This document shows positions 16,924-25,962 of a DNA stretch of 64,000 nucleotides, one piece after another. The stretch is from Scleromatobacter sp038243995 (GTDB lineage: Bacteria > Pseudomonadota > Gammaproteobacteria > Burkholderiales > Burkholderiaceae_C), in the NCBI GenBank assembly GCA_038243995.1, contig JBBRTV010000027.1:10821-74820 (forward strand), written 5' to 3'. Each line of letters starts with the position of its first letter. Position 1 is the first letter of the stretch. Under the pieces are notes generated by a model. That model worked only from the letters and a program-made list of their open reading frames with translations. It ran no database searches and was not told where the DNA came from. The position numbers and the translations under genes were made by a program.

Positions 16924-18102
16924 GTGGCGAACGATTATCTCTTTACATCCGAATCGGTTTCGGAAGGTCATCCCGACAAGGTCGCGGACCAGATTTCCGA
17001 TGCGATCCTCGACGCCGTTCTCGCCGTGGATCCGTTGTCGCGGGTCGCCGCGGAGACCCTCTGCAACACCGGGCTGGTCGTTCTCGCGGGCGAAATCACC
17101 ACGAACGCGCACGTCGACTACATCCAGGTCGCGCGCGACACGATCAAGCGCATCGGCTACGACAACACCGAATACGGCATCGACTACAAGGGCTGTGCCG
17201 TGCTCGTCGCCTACGACAAGCAGAGCAACGACATCGCGCAGGGCGTCGACCGCGCGAGCGACGACTACCTGAACCTCGGCGCCGGCGACCAGGGCCTGAT
17301 GTTCGGCTACGCCTGCGACGAGACGCCCGAACTGATGCCCGCGCCGATCTATTACGCGCACCGGCTGGTCGAGCGCCAGGCGCAACTGCGCAAGGACGGC
17401 CGCCTGCCGTTCCTGCGCCCGGATGCGAAGAGCCAGGTCACGCTTCGCTATGTCGACGGCAAGCCGCATTCGGTCGACACCGTCGTCCTGTCGAGCCAGC
17501 ATTCGCCCGAGATGAGCGACGGCCCGAAGATGAAGGCCGAGTTCACCGAGGCGGTGATCGAGGAGATCATCAAGCCTGTCATTCCGAAGGAATGGCTCAA
17601 GAACACCCGCTACCTGGTCAATCCGACCGGTCGCTTCGTCATCGGTGGCCCGCAGGGCGACTGCGGACTCACCGGGCGCAAGATCATCGTCGACACCTAT
17701 GGCGGCGCCTGCCCGCACGGCGGCGGCGCGTTCTCGGGCAAGGATCCGACCAAGGTCGACCGCTCGGCGGCCTACGCGGCGCGCTATGTCGCCAAGAACA
17801 TCGTCGCCGCGGGACTCGCCCGCCAATGCCAGATCCAGGTCGCCTACGCGATCGGTGTCGCGCGCCCGATGAACGTCACCGTCTACACGGAAGGCACCGG
17901 CGTGATCCCCGACGAGCAGCTCGCCGAATTGATCAACGCCCAGTTCGACCTGCGGCCCAAGGGCATCATCCAGATGCTCGACCTGCTGCGTCCCATCTAC
18001 GGCAAGACGGCTGCGTACGGCCACTTCGGCCGCGAGGAGCCCGAGTTCACGTGGGAGCGCACCGACCGCGCCCAATCGCTGCGCGCGGCGGCAGGCCTGT
18101 GA
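16924..18102 (+). CDS. metK: S-adenosylmethionine synthetase
   Basis: A 392-residue MetK that makes S-adenosylmethionine from ATP and methionine. Signature blocks: GHPDK (residues 15-19), GAGDQGLMFGYA, GGGAFSGKDPTKVDRS and the closing GHFGREEPEFTWE. Translation starts at GTG 16924 (VANDYLFTSE aligns with the usual MANDYLF start) with AGGAG 9 bases upstream. Its stop shares a base with the PagL-like gene (TGATG). A structured leader and TATAAT box lie upstream, so its level probably follows SAM. It is divergent from the lipid A acyltransferases. Confidence 0.97.
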   Translation: MANDYLFTSESVSEGHPDKVADQISDAILDAVLAVDPLSRVAAETLCNTGLVVLAGEITTNAHVDYIQVARDTIKRIGYDNTEYGIDYKGCAVLVAYDKQSNDIAQGVDRASDDYLNLGAGDQGLMFGYACDETPELMPAPIYYAHRLVERQAQLRKDGRLPFLRPDAKSQVTLRYVDGKPHSVDTVVLSSQHSPEMSDGPKMKAEFTEAVIEEIIKPVIPKEWLKNTRYLVNPTGRFVIGGPQGDCGLTGRKIIVDTYGGACPHGGGAFSGKDPTKVDRSAAYAARYVAKNIVAAGLARQCQIQVAYAIGVARPMNVTVYTEGTGVIPDEQLAELINAQFDLRPKGIIQMLDLLRPIYGKTAAYGHFGREEPEFTWERTDRAQSLRAAAGL

Positions 18103-18815
18103 TGCGCCACCCGGCCAAGTCCGCGCGCGCCGGCGCCTGTCCCCGTCTCCCGGACGCGCTCCGCGCGGGGCTGGTGGCCGCGAGCCTCGCGCTCGGCGCC
18201 GCGGTGCCGGCGCATGCCGAGAGCTCGTCGGGCAGCGCGCTGAAGAACACCGCCATCGCGGGCACCGTGGCCACCTGGGCGGTGGCGCTGTGGCGTGGCG
18301 CGCCGGTCGGCGATTGCCTCGTCCAGGGCAACAGCAGCGGGCCCGGCGCCGATTGGGGCCTGCGCGTGCAGGCGGGCAAGGATGCGGAGCTGAAGTACGC
18401 CTCTCTCGGCGCCGAGCGCCGCGAATGCTTCCTGACGAACGCCGGCGGCTTCTCGCTCGACGTCGCGCCCGTGGTCGCGGCCGGCTTCTGGGATGCCGAT
18501 TCGCAGAGTCTCTATTCGCACAAGGCCTGGGACGTGTCTTACGTGCCGATGATGCACTGGCGATACCCCGTCGCGCAGCACACGCGCATCGACTTCGAAT
18601 TCGGTATCGGCCCGACCTACCTGAGCGAGCCCGACATCGGCGATCGTCGCAAGAGCACGAGCTTCCAGTTCTCGGACCATTTCGGCATCGGACTCGGCAG
18701 CGCCGACGGCCACTGGCGCGTCGGCTTTGCCTTCAGGCACGTCAGCAACCTGTCGATCAAGACGCCGAACGCCGCCGTCGACTTCAAGGGCATCGCCATC
18801 GAGTGGCGGCCCTGA
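18102..18815 (+). CDS. PagL-like lipid A deacylase (acyloxyacyl hydrolase)
   Basis: A 237-residue outer-membrane beta-barrel candidate with signal peptide (GLVAASLALGAAVPAHAES). The C-terminal block GFAFRHVSNLSIKTPN matches the PagL active-site region: His213 and Ser215 are in place, and Asp227 stands where PagL has Glu. PagL removes the 3-O acyl chain of lipid A. The ATG overlaps the metK stop by one base, so it is coupled to metK and probably under the same leader. It is somewhat longer than PagL of Pseudomonas (about 170 residues) because of an N-terminal segment. Confidence 0.82.
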   Translation: MRHPAKSARAGACPRLPDALRAGLVAASLALGAAVPAHAESSSGSALKNTAIAGTVATWAVALWRGAPVGDCLVQGNSSGPGADWGLRVQAGKDAELKYASLGAERRECFLTNAGGFSLDVAPVVAAGFWDADSQSLYSHKAWDVSYVPMMHWRYPVAQHTRIDFEFGIGPTYLSEPDIGDRRKSTSFQFSDHFGIGLGSADGHWRVGFAFRHVSNLSIKTPNAAVDFKGIAIEWRP

Positions 18816-18879
18816 ATCTGCGCGGGCTTGCGCGGGCGGGCGGGCACCGGCGCCCGCGCGCGGCGGGCGGGGGGGCGAC

Positions 18880-20025
18880 CTACTGGACGATTTTGCCGCC
18901 GGCCCCGAACATCGCGAAATCAACGTAGGTCGATCCCGGTCGCTCTCTTTCCGTGAAATCGATGCGGTAGTCGCCCACATCCAGCTTGGCGTGCGCGAGC
19001 GCCACGGAGACGTTCTCTGGCGTCGGCTTCGGAATCCCCTCGAGCACCTTCACCAGGGTCTTGGCCGCGACGAATCCTTCGATCGAGCGTGCCGACAGGT
19101 GCTTGTCGCTCGACGCGCCGCGCAGTTGCGCGTATTCGCGCACCAGGTTGCGCTGTGTCTGTTGCGCCAGCGGCAACACGACCGAGAACGCGAACCCGCG
19201 CACGCCTTCGGGGCCGAGGGCCCGCAGCATGGCGTCGGTATCGACGATGGACATGCCGTACAAGGTGCCCGGGCCTTTCGCGGCCTTGTACTGGCGGACG
19301 AATTCGATCGCCGCCGCGGTCGTCGCGCCCACGAACACGACCTGCGGCTCGGACTTGGCGATCTCGCCGACCGCCTTCTCGACGGCGACGGTGTTGCGTG
19401 CGTAGCCGGCGCTGCTCGCCACGGTGATCCCGAACTTCTTCGCGGCCGTGTCGACGCCCGAGAGAACGTCCTGGCCGAAGGCGTCCTCCTGGTAGAGCAC
19501 GGCGACCCGACGCATGCCCAGCGACGAAATCTCCTTGAACAGGCGGCTGATCTCGTCGCGGTAGCCCGCCTTGGTGACGTACATGTAGGGCGCGTTCACC
19601 ACGGAAGCGGCGCCGGAGACCGCGCCCACCATCGAGGTCTTGTGCTGCTGCAGCACGCCGTCCCTGGCGAGGGCCTCGAGACTGACCGTCGAGATGGTGC
19701 AGATCAACGCGGCGGGCGCCTCGCTGGCGATCAGTTCCTTGGTGAGGCGGACGGTTTCCGGCGCCTTCTGCGCGTCGTCCCGGGTCACGAGCCGGATCTG
19801 GCGGCCGTGGACGCCGCCGCGGGCATTGACGGCGTCGAAGTACAACGCCGCGCCGGCATGTATGGCATTGCCCGAGACCGCCTGGGGGCCGCTGAACGGC
19901 GCCACCTGGCCGATGACGATGTCCTCCGCGCACGCGACGCCAGGGGCGCCGACAAGGGCGGCGATCGTCGCCACTGTTCCCAGCGTGTGCTGCCACCAGC
20001 AGGTCGTCGACGCGTTCGAATTCAT
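18880..20025 (-). CDS. Branched-chain amino-acid-type ABC substrate-binding protein
   Basis: A 381-residue periplasmic binding protein of the Peripla_BP_6 (LivK/LivJ) type. A signal peptide precedes AEDIVIGQVAPFSGPQ, the typical mature start; later blocks GASSVV-like VSGAASVVNAPYMYV and VAVLYQEDAFGQDVL fit the family. The ATG at 20025 is chosen since AAGGTGG lies 8 bases upstream. No permease or ATPase gene is nearby, so it is an orphan; such orphans in betaproteobacteria bind diverse ligands. Ligand unknown. Confidence 0.88.
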   Translation of the reverse strand: MNSNASTTCWWQHTLGTVATIAALVGAPGVACAEDIVIGQVAPFSGPQAVSGNAIHAGAALYFDAVNARGGVHGRQIRLVTRDDAQKAPETVRLTKELIASEAPAALICTISTVSLEALARDGVLQQHKTSMVGAVSGAASVVNAPYMYVTKAGYRDEISRLFKEISSLGMRRVAVLYQEDAFGQDVLSGVDTAAKKFGITVASSAGYARNTVAVEKAVGEIAKSEPQVVFVGATTAAAIEFVRQYKAAKGPGTLYGMSIVDTDAMLRALGPEGVRGFAFSVVLPLAQQTQRNLVREYAQLRGASSDKHLSARSIEGFVAAKTLVKVLEGIPKPTPENVSVALAHAKLDVGDYRIDFTERERPGSTYVDFAMFGAGGKIVQ

Positions 20026-20153
20026 CTCACTGACCACCTTTTCAGGGCGCCGACGGCGCGGTGATCAATGGTAAGCACTTACTGCTGAAATTCGGCCGGC
20101 GAGTCCCGCCTTGCGTGCGCACTTGTTGGCACGCGCCGTCTGCGGATGAGTTC

Positions 20154-20939
20154 TCAGGCCGCGGTGGCCGTCGCTCTCCGGCGGCGCAGGCGTCGCCATC
20201 GCAGCGCTGCGGCGCGCAGCCAGACCTCGCGCAGGATCCAGCCGCCCGCCCAGATGGCGACGCCGGCGAACAGCGTGTCGCTGAGGAAGTGCCCGCCCTG
20301 GGCAATACGCGCGAGGCTCGCGACCGCGCCCCAGCCCAACCCGATCCAGAACCATCGACGCCGGGTCGCGACGCTGCCCATCAGTCCGATGGACATCAGG
20401 ATGAACCCCGACGTGGCATGGCCGCTGACGAACGAGCAGTTGTGACTGCATTGATCGGTGGGCAGGAGCGCCGGCGAGAAATGCTGCGTGCCGCCGAACT
20501 GGGTCACCTGGACCGGGCGCGCGCGCCCCCAGTATTCCTTCAGGCCGGCGTTGACCAGCAGGCCGGAGGACAGGATGCTGACCCAGGCCAGCGCCGCCAG
20601 GCGGCGCGACCAGCGCGCGCCCGCCGGGTTCGGGCGCCAGATCGAGACGACGATCACGATCACCCCGACGATGGCGTAGATCCGTCCGGAAATCGGAATG
20701 CCCACGTAGAGGAACCTGACCCAGGGCCAGCTGTCGCCGACGAACGCGCCCCCCGCCGTGCGGAACCGGGCGCTCGTCCACAGGTCGAGCTGCGGCCACG
20801 CGGTGAACACCCAGGCGAGCAGCAGTGTGACAGCCAGGCCGATCCAGCCAGCGCGGGAGCGCGCGCGCCAGCCGCGGCGCGGCGCGCGGGGTAGCGCGGC
20901 GGGCGCCGGGCGCGGGAAAGGAGGCTGGGAAGATGTCAT
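20154..20939 (-). CDS. PAP2 family membrane phosphatase
   Basis: A 261-residue multi-span membrane protein with the complete three-part PAP2 signature: KEYWGRARP, SFVSGHAT and ARIAQGGHFLSD, giving the catalytic His residues. Members dephosphorylate undecaprenyl pyrophosphate, phosphatidylglycerol phosphate or lipid A. It is the last of five same-strand envelope genes and follows the PMT-family glycosyltransferase by 42 bases. Its substrate is inferred to be a lipid phosphate of the same pathway. Confidence 0.9.
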   Translation of the reverse strand: MTSSQPPFPRPAPAALPRAPRRGWRARSRAGWIGLAVTLLLAWVFTAWPQLDLWTSARFRTAGGAFVGDSWPWVRFLYVGIPISGRIYAIVGVIVIVVSIWRPNPAGARWSRRLAALAWVSILSSGLLVNAGLKEYWGRARPVQVTQFGGTQHFSPALLPTDQCSHNCSFVSGHATSGFILMSIGLMGSVATRRRWFWIGLGWGAVASLARIAQGGHFLSDTLFAGVAIWAGGWILREVWLRAAALRWRRLRRRRATATAA

Positions 20940-20981
20940 TGGATCAGCGGGGTCAACGGGGCGGTCGGCTCGAACGCGGGC

Positions 20982-23687
20982 TCAGGGAGTCTGCTTGCGG
21001 ACGGCCTTCTTCTGGCCGTGCTCCTGCCCGGGGGGCGCAGGCGTCGCGGGCGCCGACGCGGCCCGCGCCTGCGTGGCATTGGCCGCGGCCTGGCTCGCGG
21101 CGGCGGCCGCCACTTCGGCCAGCTTCGCGGCCGCCGAAGCCGCCGCCGCCGCGACCGCCGCGGCACTCGCCGCTTCGGCCGCCGTGTTGGCGGCGCCGAT
21201 ACGTGCGAGCGGCTCCGACGCGGCCGACGCCGGACGCACCAGCGCATAGCCGCGCACCTGTTCGACGACCTCGAGCCGTTCGAGGTCGGACGGCGTCAGC
21301 CGGTCGACACGCGTCAGGGCCCAATCGCCGCCGGCCGGTTCACGGCGCTCGACCGTCTGCCCCAGGTAATAGGCGATGCTGGGCTGGTGCAGCTTCCACT
21401 GCACGAGCCGCTGGTGATCGAGCAGGTTCAGCTGCGCCAGCGGCAACGTGCTGGCGAGCCTGCGGATCGGTTCCTGCAGGGTCTGGGCCCACCAGGGCAG
21501 CACGGCGATGACGAGCCAGCCGGCCATCAGCAGCGCGGCGGCGAGCGCGCCGTCCGCCTCGCTCAGGTAGCTGCGGACGTTGGGAATCCAGATCGTCAGC
21601 GCGAACACGAGCAGGCCGATCGGCACCGAAAGCCAGATCCACGGCGCCGCGGGGGCGGTCGACAGCAGCGTCCGGTACAGCCCGTCCTGGGTGGTCGCGC
21701 TCACCGAGTGCGCTATCCAGGGGCTGGCTGCACCCAGCAGCACGCCGGCGAGAATCGTCAGGAACAGCGCGACGCGAACGCCGCGCCGCACGGCGACCAG
21801 TTCCTGCGCGGCCAGCAGCATCAGCGGCGTGAAGCCGTAGAGCACGTAATGCGGCAGCTTGGTGCCCGAAAGCGAGAAGAACACGAGCACGAAGCCCAGC
21901 CACAGCAGGAGGAACCTGCCGAGGGGCTCCTTCCAGCGCGTGCGCACGTGCAGGGCGATCGGCCAGAGCAGCGGCGCCCACGGCATCATCGCGAGCGGCA
22001 GCAGCTCGAAGTAGTAGAAGAGGCTGCCCGCATGCCCCTCGAGCGAGCCCGTGAAGCGCTGCAGGTTGTGATGCAGCAGGAAGCCGTCGACGAACGCCAT
22101 GCCGTGGCGCCACAGCGCATAGGCGTACCAGGGTGCAGCGATGCCCGCCATCAGCAGCCACGCCCAGCGGTCGCTGACCAGTCGCATGAGCCGCGAGCGA
22201 TCGCGCCCGAACAGCAGCCAAAGGCCGGCCGCCCCGGCGGGGATCAGCAGCGCGACCGGCCCCTTGGCCAGCAGACCGAGCCCGATCCAGGCGAACGCGC
22301 GTCGGCGCGGCGCCGCCTGGCCGTTCTCGAGATGGCGCCAGAGATCGAGTGTCGACAGCGTCAGCAGCAGGTTGAGCAGCGAATCGGCGGTCGCGGCGCG
22401 GCCGATGAGCATCGGAAGCAGGCTCGTCGCCAGGATGCCGGCCGCCGCGATCGCGACTTGCGGGCCGAAGCGTCGCCAGGCGAACTGGCCGAGCGCCATG
22501 CACCAGAAGAACGCACACAGCGCGGACGGCAGCCGCACCGCGAATTCGTTGACTCCGAAGGTCTTGAGGCTGATCGCCTGCAGCCAGTAGATGAGGATGG
22601 GTTTGTCGAAGCGGTCGACGCCGTTGAGCGTCGTGCTGCCCCAGTCGTGGCCGGCGACCAGTTCGCGCGTCGCCTCGGCGAAGGCGCCCTCGTCGACGTC
22701 GAACAACGGCGCGGCGCCCAGGCGTGCGATCCACAGCGCCAGCAGCAGCGTCATCAGCGCCCCGAGCAGGCGCAACGACGGTGTCGCGGCCTGCGCGCGG
22801 CGCATGGGCGCGGCCACGGCGATGACGGTGTCGGCGTCGGGCTCGGCCGACTGCAGGTTGGCCGAGGCGTGCTGCATCACCAGCGTGTCGAAAGCGCTGG
22901 GCGGGGCGAAGTCGGTCTCGTCGTCGGGCAAGGCGGGTCTTGATGGCGGCAAGGCCGGCGTCGCCGCGGGCGGCGGCATGGGCGCCGCGCGCACGGGCGC
23001 GGGGGCGATCGTGCGGAAACTCGGGGCCGGGGCGGGGGCGGGCCTGGGCGGCGTCGCCGGCGCTGCGACCGGCGCGTGCGGCGGGGCCGGCGGTGTCTTC
23101 GACAACTGCGCGGTCGATGCCTGCCACATGGTCGGCGACGGCGGCACGTGGGCCTCCGGCGCGAGCGGCGAGCCGATCTTCTCGAGCAGCTCGGAAATCG
23201 ATACCGCAGGCGGCGGTGGCGCCGGCGGCGGGACGAAGGCCGCCGGGGCCGGGGCTGCCGCGATCGGCGACTGGAGCAGGGGCTCGGGCGGCTCGTCGGC
23301 CGGGCGCGCGGGGACGTAGCCGGGCCGCTCGTCGCTGACCACGATGCCGGGCGCCGGCAGGTCGGGCTTCGCCGGCGCGCCGGGAGCGCGTCGCGGTTCG
23401 GGCAACGGAGCCGCAGCGACGTTGAATGTGAGCGAAGGCGCAGCCTCCGGTTCTGCGGAACCGGAGCCGAACAGGTCGTCGTAGGGCATCAGCGGCCCCG
23501 GGTCGCCGACGGCCGGCGCCGCGGGAGCCGGCCGGGTTGCCGGTGGGGTTGCCGGCGGGGTTGCCGGCGCTGCCGTGCTGGCGCCGACGGCAGTCGGCGC
23601 CCCTTGAGGCTGCCCGGCCGGTGGCAAGGGAGCAGGCAATGGTGCTGGCGGCGGGGAGGACGGCGGAGGCGGGGGCAGGGCCGGCAT
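20982..23687 (-). CDS. PMT/ArnT-family membrane glycosyltransferase with long low-complexity ends
   Basis: A 901-residue protein. Residues about 300-800 are a multi-span glycosyltransferase of the PMT/ArnT superfamily (DVDEGAFAEATRELV near the first periplasmic loop, then RFDKPILIYWLQAISLKTFG), which transfers sugars from polyprenyl phosphate to lipid A or protein. In front is a 290-residue Pro/Ala-rich region with PPPPP runs and TPPA repeats; at the end is a 75-residue Ala-rich tail closing with KKAVRKQTP. Start is uncertain: MPALPPPP at 23687 has a weak ribosome binding site, while MRRAQAATPS at 22805 would give a 607-residue enzyme of normal length. It follows a GT2 gene. Confidence 0.85.
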   Translation of the reverse strand: MPALPPPPPSSPPPAPLPAPLPPAGQPQGAPTAVGASTAAPATPPATPPATRPAPAAPAVGDPGPLMPYDDLFGSGSAEPEAAPSLTFNVAAAPLPEPRRAPGAPAKPDLPAPGIVVSDERPGYVPARPADEPPEPLLQSPIAAAPAPAAFVPPPAPPPPAVSISELLEKIGSPLAPEAHVPPSPTMWQASTAQLSKTPPAPPHAPVAAPATPPRPAPAPAPSFRTIAPAPVRAAPMPPPAATPALPPSRPALPDDETDFAPPSAFDTLVMQHASANLQSAEPDADTVIAVAAPMRRAQAATPSLRLLGALMTLLLALWIARLGAAPLFDVDEGAFAEATRELVAGHDWGSTTLNGVDRFDKPILIYWLQAISLKTFGVNEFAVRLPSALCAFFWCMALGQFAWRRFGPQVAIAAAGILATSLLPMLIGRAATADSLLNLLLTLSTLDLWRHLENGQAAPRRRAFAWIGLGLLAKGPVALLIPAGAAGLWLLFGRDRSRLMRLVSDRWAWLLMAGIAAPWYAYALWRHGMAFVDGFLLHHNLQRFTGSLEGHAGSLFYYFELLPLAMMPWAPLLWPIALHVRTRWKEPLGRFLLLWLGFVLVFFSLSGTKLPHYVLYGFTPLMLLAAQELVAVRRGVRVALFLTILAGVLLGAASPWIAHSVSATTQDGLYRTLLSTAPAAPWIWLSVPIGLLVFALTIWIPNVRSYLSEADGALAAALLMAGWLVIAVLPWWAQTLQEPIRRLASTLPLAQLNLLDHQRLVQWKLHQPSIAYYLGQTVERREPAGGDWALTRVDRLTPSDLERLEVVEQVRGYALVRPASAASEPLARIGAANTAAEAASAAAVAAAAASAAAKLAEVAAAAASQAAANATQARAASAPATPAPPGQEHGQKKAVRKQTP
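23535..23576. repeat. 12-bp repeat units within the PMT gene
   Basis: GGTTGCCGGTGG-like 12-bp units occur three times in a row, encoding (on the minus strand) TPPA repeats of the proline-rich N-terminal region. They are codon-in-phase, so length variation would keep the frame. Borders are approximate. Confidence 0.6.
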
Positions 23688-23742
23688 CGACTGCTTCGGT
23701 GGACGTGGGGGTTGCGTGCGCGTGGCGGGGAAGCGTCGCGGG

Positions 23743-24861
23743 TCAGCGCAGCGTGTGCCAGGCCGCGTCGTCGGACGGATTCTGGCCCTGGCCGTGATGG
23801 TAGGGCTGCGCATGCCGGCCGTCATAGTAGATGCGGATCAGCAGCTCGGCCAGCACGCCCGTGAGGAGCAGCTGCAGGCCGGCGATCACCATGAAGAAGC
23901 CCAGCGTCAGCAGCGGCCGGCCGCCGACCGACTGCCCCATGATCTTGAGCACCGCCATCCAGCCCAGGATCACGAAGCCGATGCCGCCGGTCGCCAGCCC
24001 GATGCCGCCGAAGAAGTGCCCCGGCCGCGTGCCGTAGTTCAGGAAGAAGTGCATCGACAGCAGGTCGGTGATCACGCGGAACGTGCGCGACAGGCCGTAC
24101 TTGGAGGTGCCCGCGACGCGCGCGCGGTGGTTCACCGGCAACTCGTCCATGCGCTGCGGCGAGGTGACCGTTGCCAGCCAAGCCGGGATGAAGCGATGCA
24201 TCTCTCCGTAGAGCCTGACCTCGCGCAGCACCGAGCCGCGGAATGCCTTCAGGCTGCAGCCCAGGTCATTGAACTGCAGGCCGGTGGACTTGCGGATCAG
24301 GTGGTTGGCGATGCGCGACGGCACCTTGCGCAGCCAGAAACCGTCCTGGCGGAACTTGCGCCAGCCGGCCACGAGGTCGAGGTCGCCCGTGAGCAGGCGC
24401 GCGACGAGCTTGGGGATGTCGCGCGGGTCGTTCTGCAGGTCGCCGTCCATCGTGACGATGACGTCGCCGCGCGAGGCGTCGATGCCGGCCTGCATGGCCG
24501 CCGTCTGGCGGAAGTTGCGCCACAGCCGGATGACGCGAATATGCGGGCCGATCGTCGCGGCGTGGCGGTCGAGCGCGGCGCCCGTGCCGTCGCGGCTGCC
24601 GTCGTCGACCACCAGCAGCTCCCAAGGGAAGGGGTAGTCGAGCAGGGCGGCGTTGACCTCGTCGATCAGCGGCACGGCGTTCTCGACCTCGTTGTACATC
24701 GGCACGACGACGGACAGGCGGTGGTACGGCACGCCGTCGACGTCGAGCGCGCCGTGCTGCCCGAATCCGGCCGTGGCGATCGAGTGGGGGGCGACGCCGG
24801 AGGCGCCGGCCGGAAGCGACGCCGAGGGCAGGGCTTGCTCGTCGGTGGAACTTGCGGTCAT
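23743..24861 (-). CDS. GT2 polyprenyl-phosphate glycosyltransferase (ArnC/DPM1-like)
   Basis: A 372-residue family 2 glycosyltransferase. The N-terminal Rossmann-like domain has LSVVVPMYNEVENAV, VVDDGSRDGT and the metal-binding DGD in TMDGDLQNDP. Two C-terminal membrane spans (FGGIGLATGGIGFVILGWM and FFMVIAGLQLLLTGVLAEL) place it with ArnC, GtrB and dolichol-phosphate-mannose synthases, which load a sugar onto polyprenyl phosphate. That product would be the donor for the PMT enzyme encoded next. Its start overlaps the flippase-like gene by four bases (ATGA). Confidence 0.93.
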   Translation of the reverse strand: MTASSTDEQALPSASLPAGASGVAPHSIATAGFGQHGALDVDGVPYHRLSVVVPMYNEVENAVPLIDEVNAALLDYPFPWELLVVDDGSRDGTGAALDRHAATIGPHIRVIRLWRNFRQTAAMQAGIDASRGDVIVTMDGDLQNDPRDIPKLVARLLTGDLDLVAGWRKFRQDGFWLRKVPSRIANHLIRKSTGLQFNDLGCSLKAFRGSVLREVRLYGEMHRFIPAWLATVTSPQRMDELPVNHRARVAGTSKYGLSRTFRVITDLLSMHFFLNYGTRPGHFFGGIGLATGGIGFVILGWMAVLKIMGQSVGGRPLLTLGFFMVIAGLQLLLTGVLAELLIRIYYDGRHAQPYHHGQGQNPSDDAAWHTLR

Positions 24862-25916
24862 GTCGAACTTTCTGGCGTCCGCGACGGACGCACGATCAGG
24901 GAAAAGACGAGTGCGGTGGTCAGCGCCACCACCACCATCAGCGCGTGCACGGCCAGCGCAGCACCGAAGATCAGTCGGTGATTGTCGGTGTTTGTGGCGC
25001 CGGTCTGCGCGATGGGGCCCAGGCTTGCCTTGCCGGAGCGCGCGGGGGGCGCGGAAGTCGCGCCGGCGACGGGTGCCGGCGCACCGTGGCGGACCTGCGC
25101 GCCGACGGCCACGCCCGCTTCGTAGGTGCCGACGCCGGCGGGCGCCTGCAGCGGCAGCACCGCGGCGAGTTCGCCCCCCAGCGCCCCGGCGAACGCGCTC
25201 GCGTAAGGCAGGTCGGCCAGCGGCGCCAGCAGCGCGCCGACGACCCCCAGCTTCAACACCCAGTTGGCCACCGCGTACCCCCACGCCCGGCGTCCGCCAC
25301 GCGCGGCGCGGAACGCGCCGGCGATCTTCGCGACCAGGTGCCACAGCTTGCGGCCGGTGGCAGCGGCGGCGTGCGCGCGTGCGCGGGCGAAGCGCGCCCG
25401 CACGTGGACGTGCCGCACGAGCGCCGGCAGCAGCGTCGCGGCGACGCCGATCGCGGCCAGCGCGAATCCGATGCGCCAGGCCAGCGGCGCCGGCACCAGG
25501 ATCGCGATGCCGAGCACGCCGAGCACCATTGCGTCCTGCAGGCGCAGCCAGAGCAGGCTGGCCGCCGCGTCCCCGAGGCCGACGCCCCAGCGTCGATGGA
25601 GCAGGAATGCATAGCTGGCCTCGCCCGAGCGCATCGGCAGCAGGTTGATGGCGGCGTTGTGCAGCAAGGTGATCTGCAGGCATTCGCGGTAGCCCAGCCC
25701 CAGCGGCGCCAGCTTCCACGCCCACTCCGCGCGCAGGCGACCTGCGCGCAGCGCGTAGGTCGCGCTCATGCCCAGTGTCGCGGCGACCCAGCCCTGCCAC
25801 GGCACCGTGGCGACGCGTTGCGCCAGCAGCGCCCAGGGCGTGAATGCGACGAGGACGGCGAGCAGCGCGACGCCCGCGCCTATGCTCAGCGCCGCGATCC
25901 AGCGCGCGCGCGTCAT
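24858..25916 (-). CDS. Flippase-like membrane protein (lysylphosphatidylglycerol synthase TM family)
   Basis: A 352-residue multi-span membrane protein of the 'lysylphosphatidylglycerol synthase transmembrane/flippase-like' family (UPF0104, AglD-like). Recognisable parts are LLHNAAINLLPMRSGEASYAF and the late GGELAAVLPLQAPAGVGTYEAG, which match the family's conserved GExxxxxR-like and PGGLGxxE blocks. Such proteins often sit with polyprenyl glycosyltransferases and may move lipid-linked sugars across the membrane. A ~40-residue loop rich in Ala, Pro and Ser follows the second block. It overlaps the GT2 gene by four bases. Confidence 0.82.
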   Translation of the reverse strand: MTRARWIAALSIGAGVALLAVLVAFTPWALLAQRVATVPWQGWVAATLGMSATYALRAGRLRAEWAWKLAPLGLGYRECLQITLLHNAAINLLPMRSGEASYAFLLHRRWGVGLGDAAASLLWLRLQDAMVLGVLGIAILVPAPLAWRIGFALAAIGVAATLLPALVRHVHVRARFARARAHAAAATGRKLWHLVAKIAGAFRAARGGRRAWGYAVANWVLKLGVVGALLAPLADLPYASAFAGALGGELAAVLPLQAPAGVGTYEAGVAVGAQVRHGAPAPVAGATSAPPARSGKASLGPIAQTGATNTDNHRLIFGAALAVHALMVVVALTTALVFSLIVRPSRTPESST

Positions 25917-25962
25917 GGCCACGTGGGGACTGCGGACGCCACCGTCGCAGGGCGCGCGCGGC

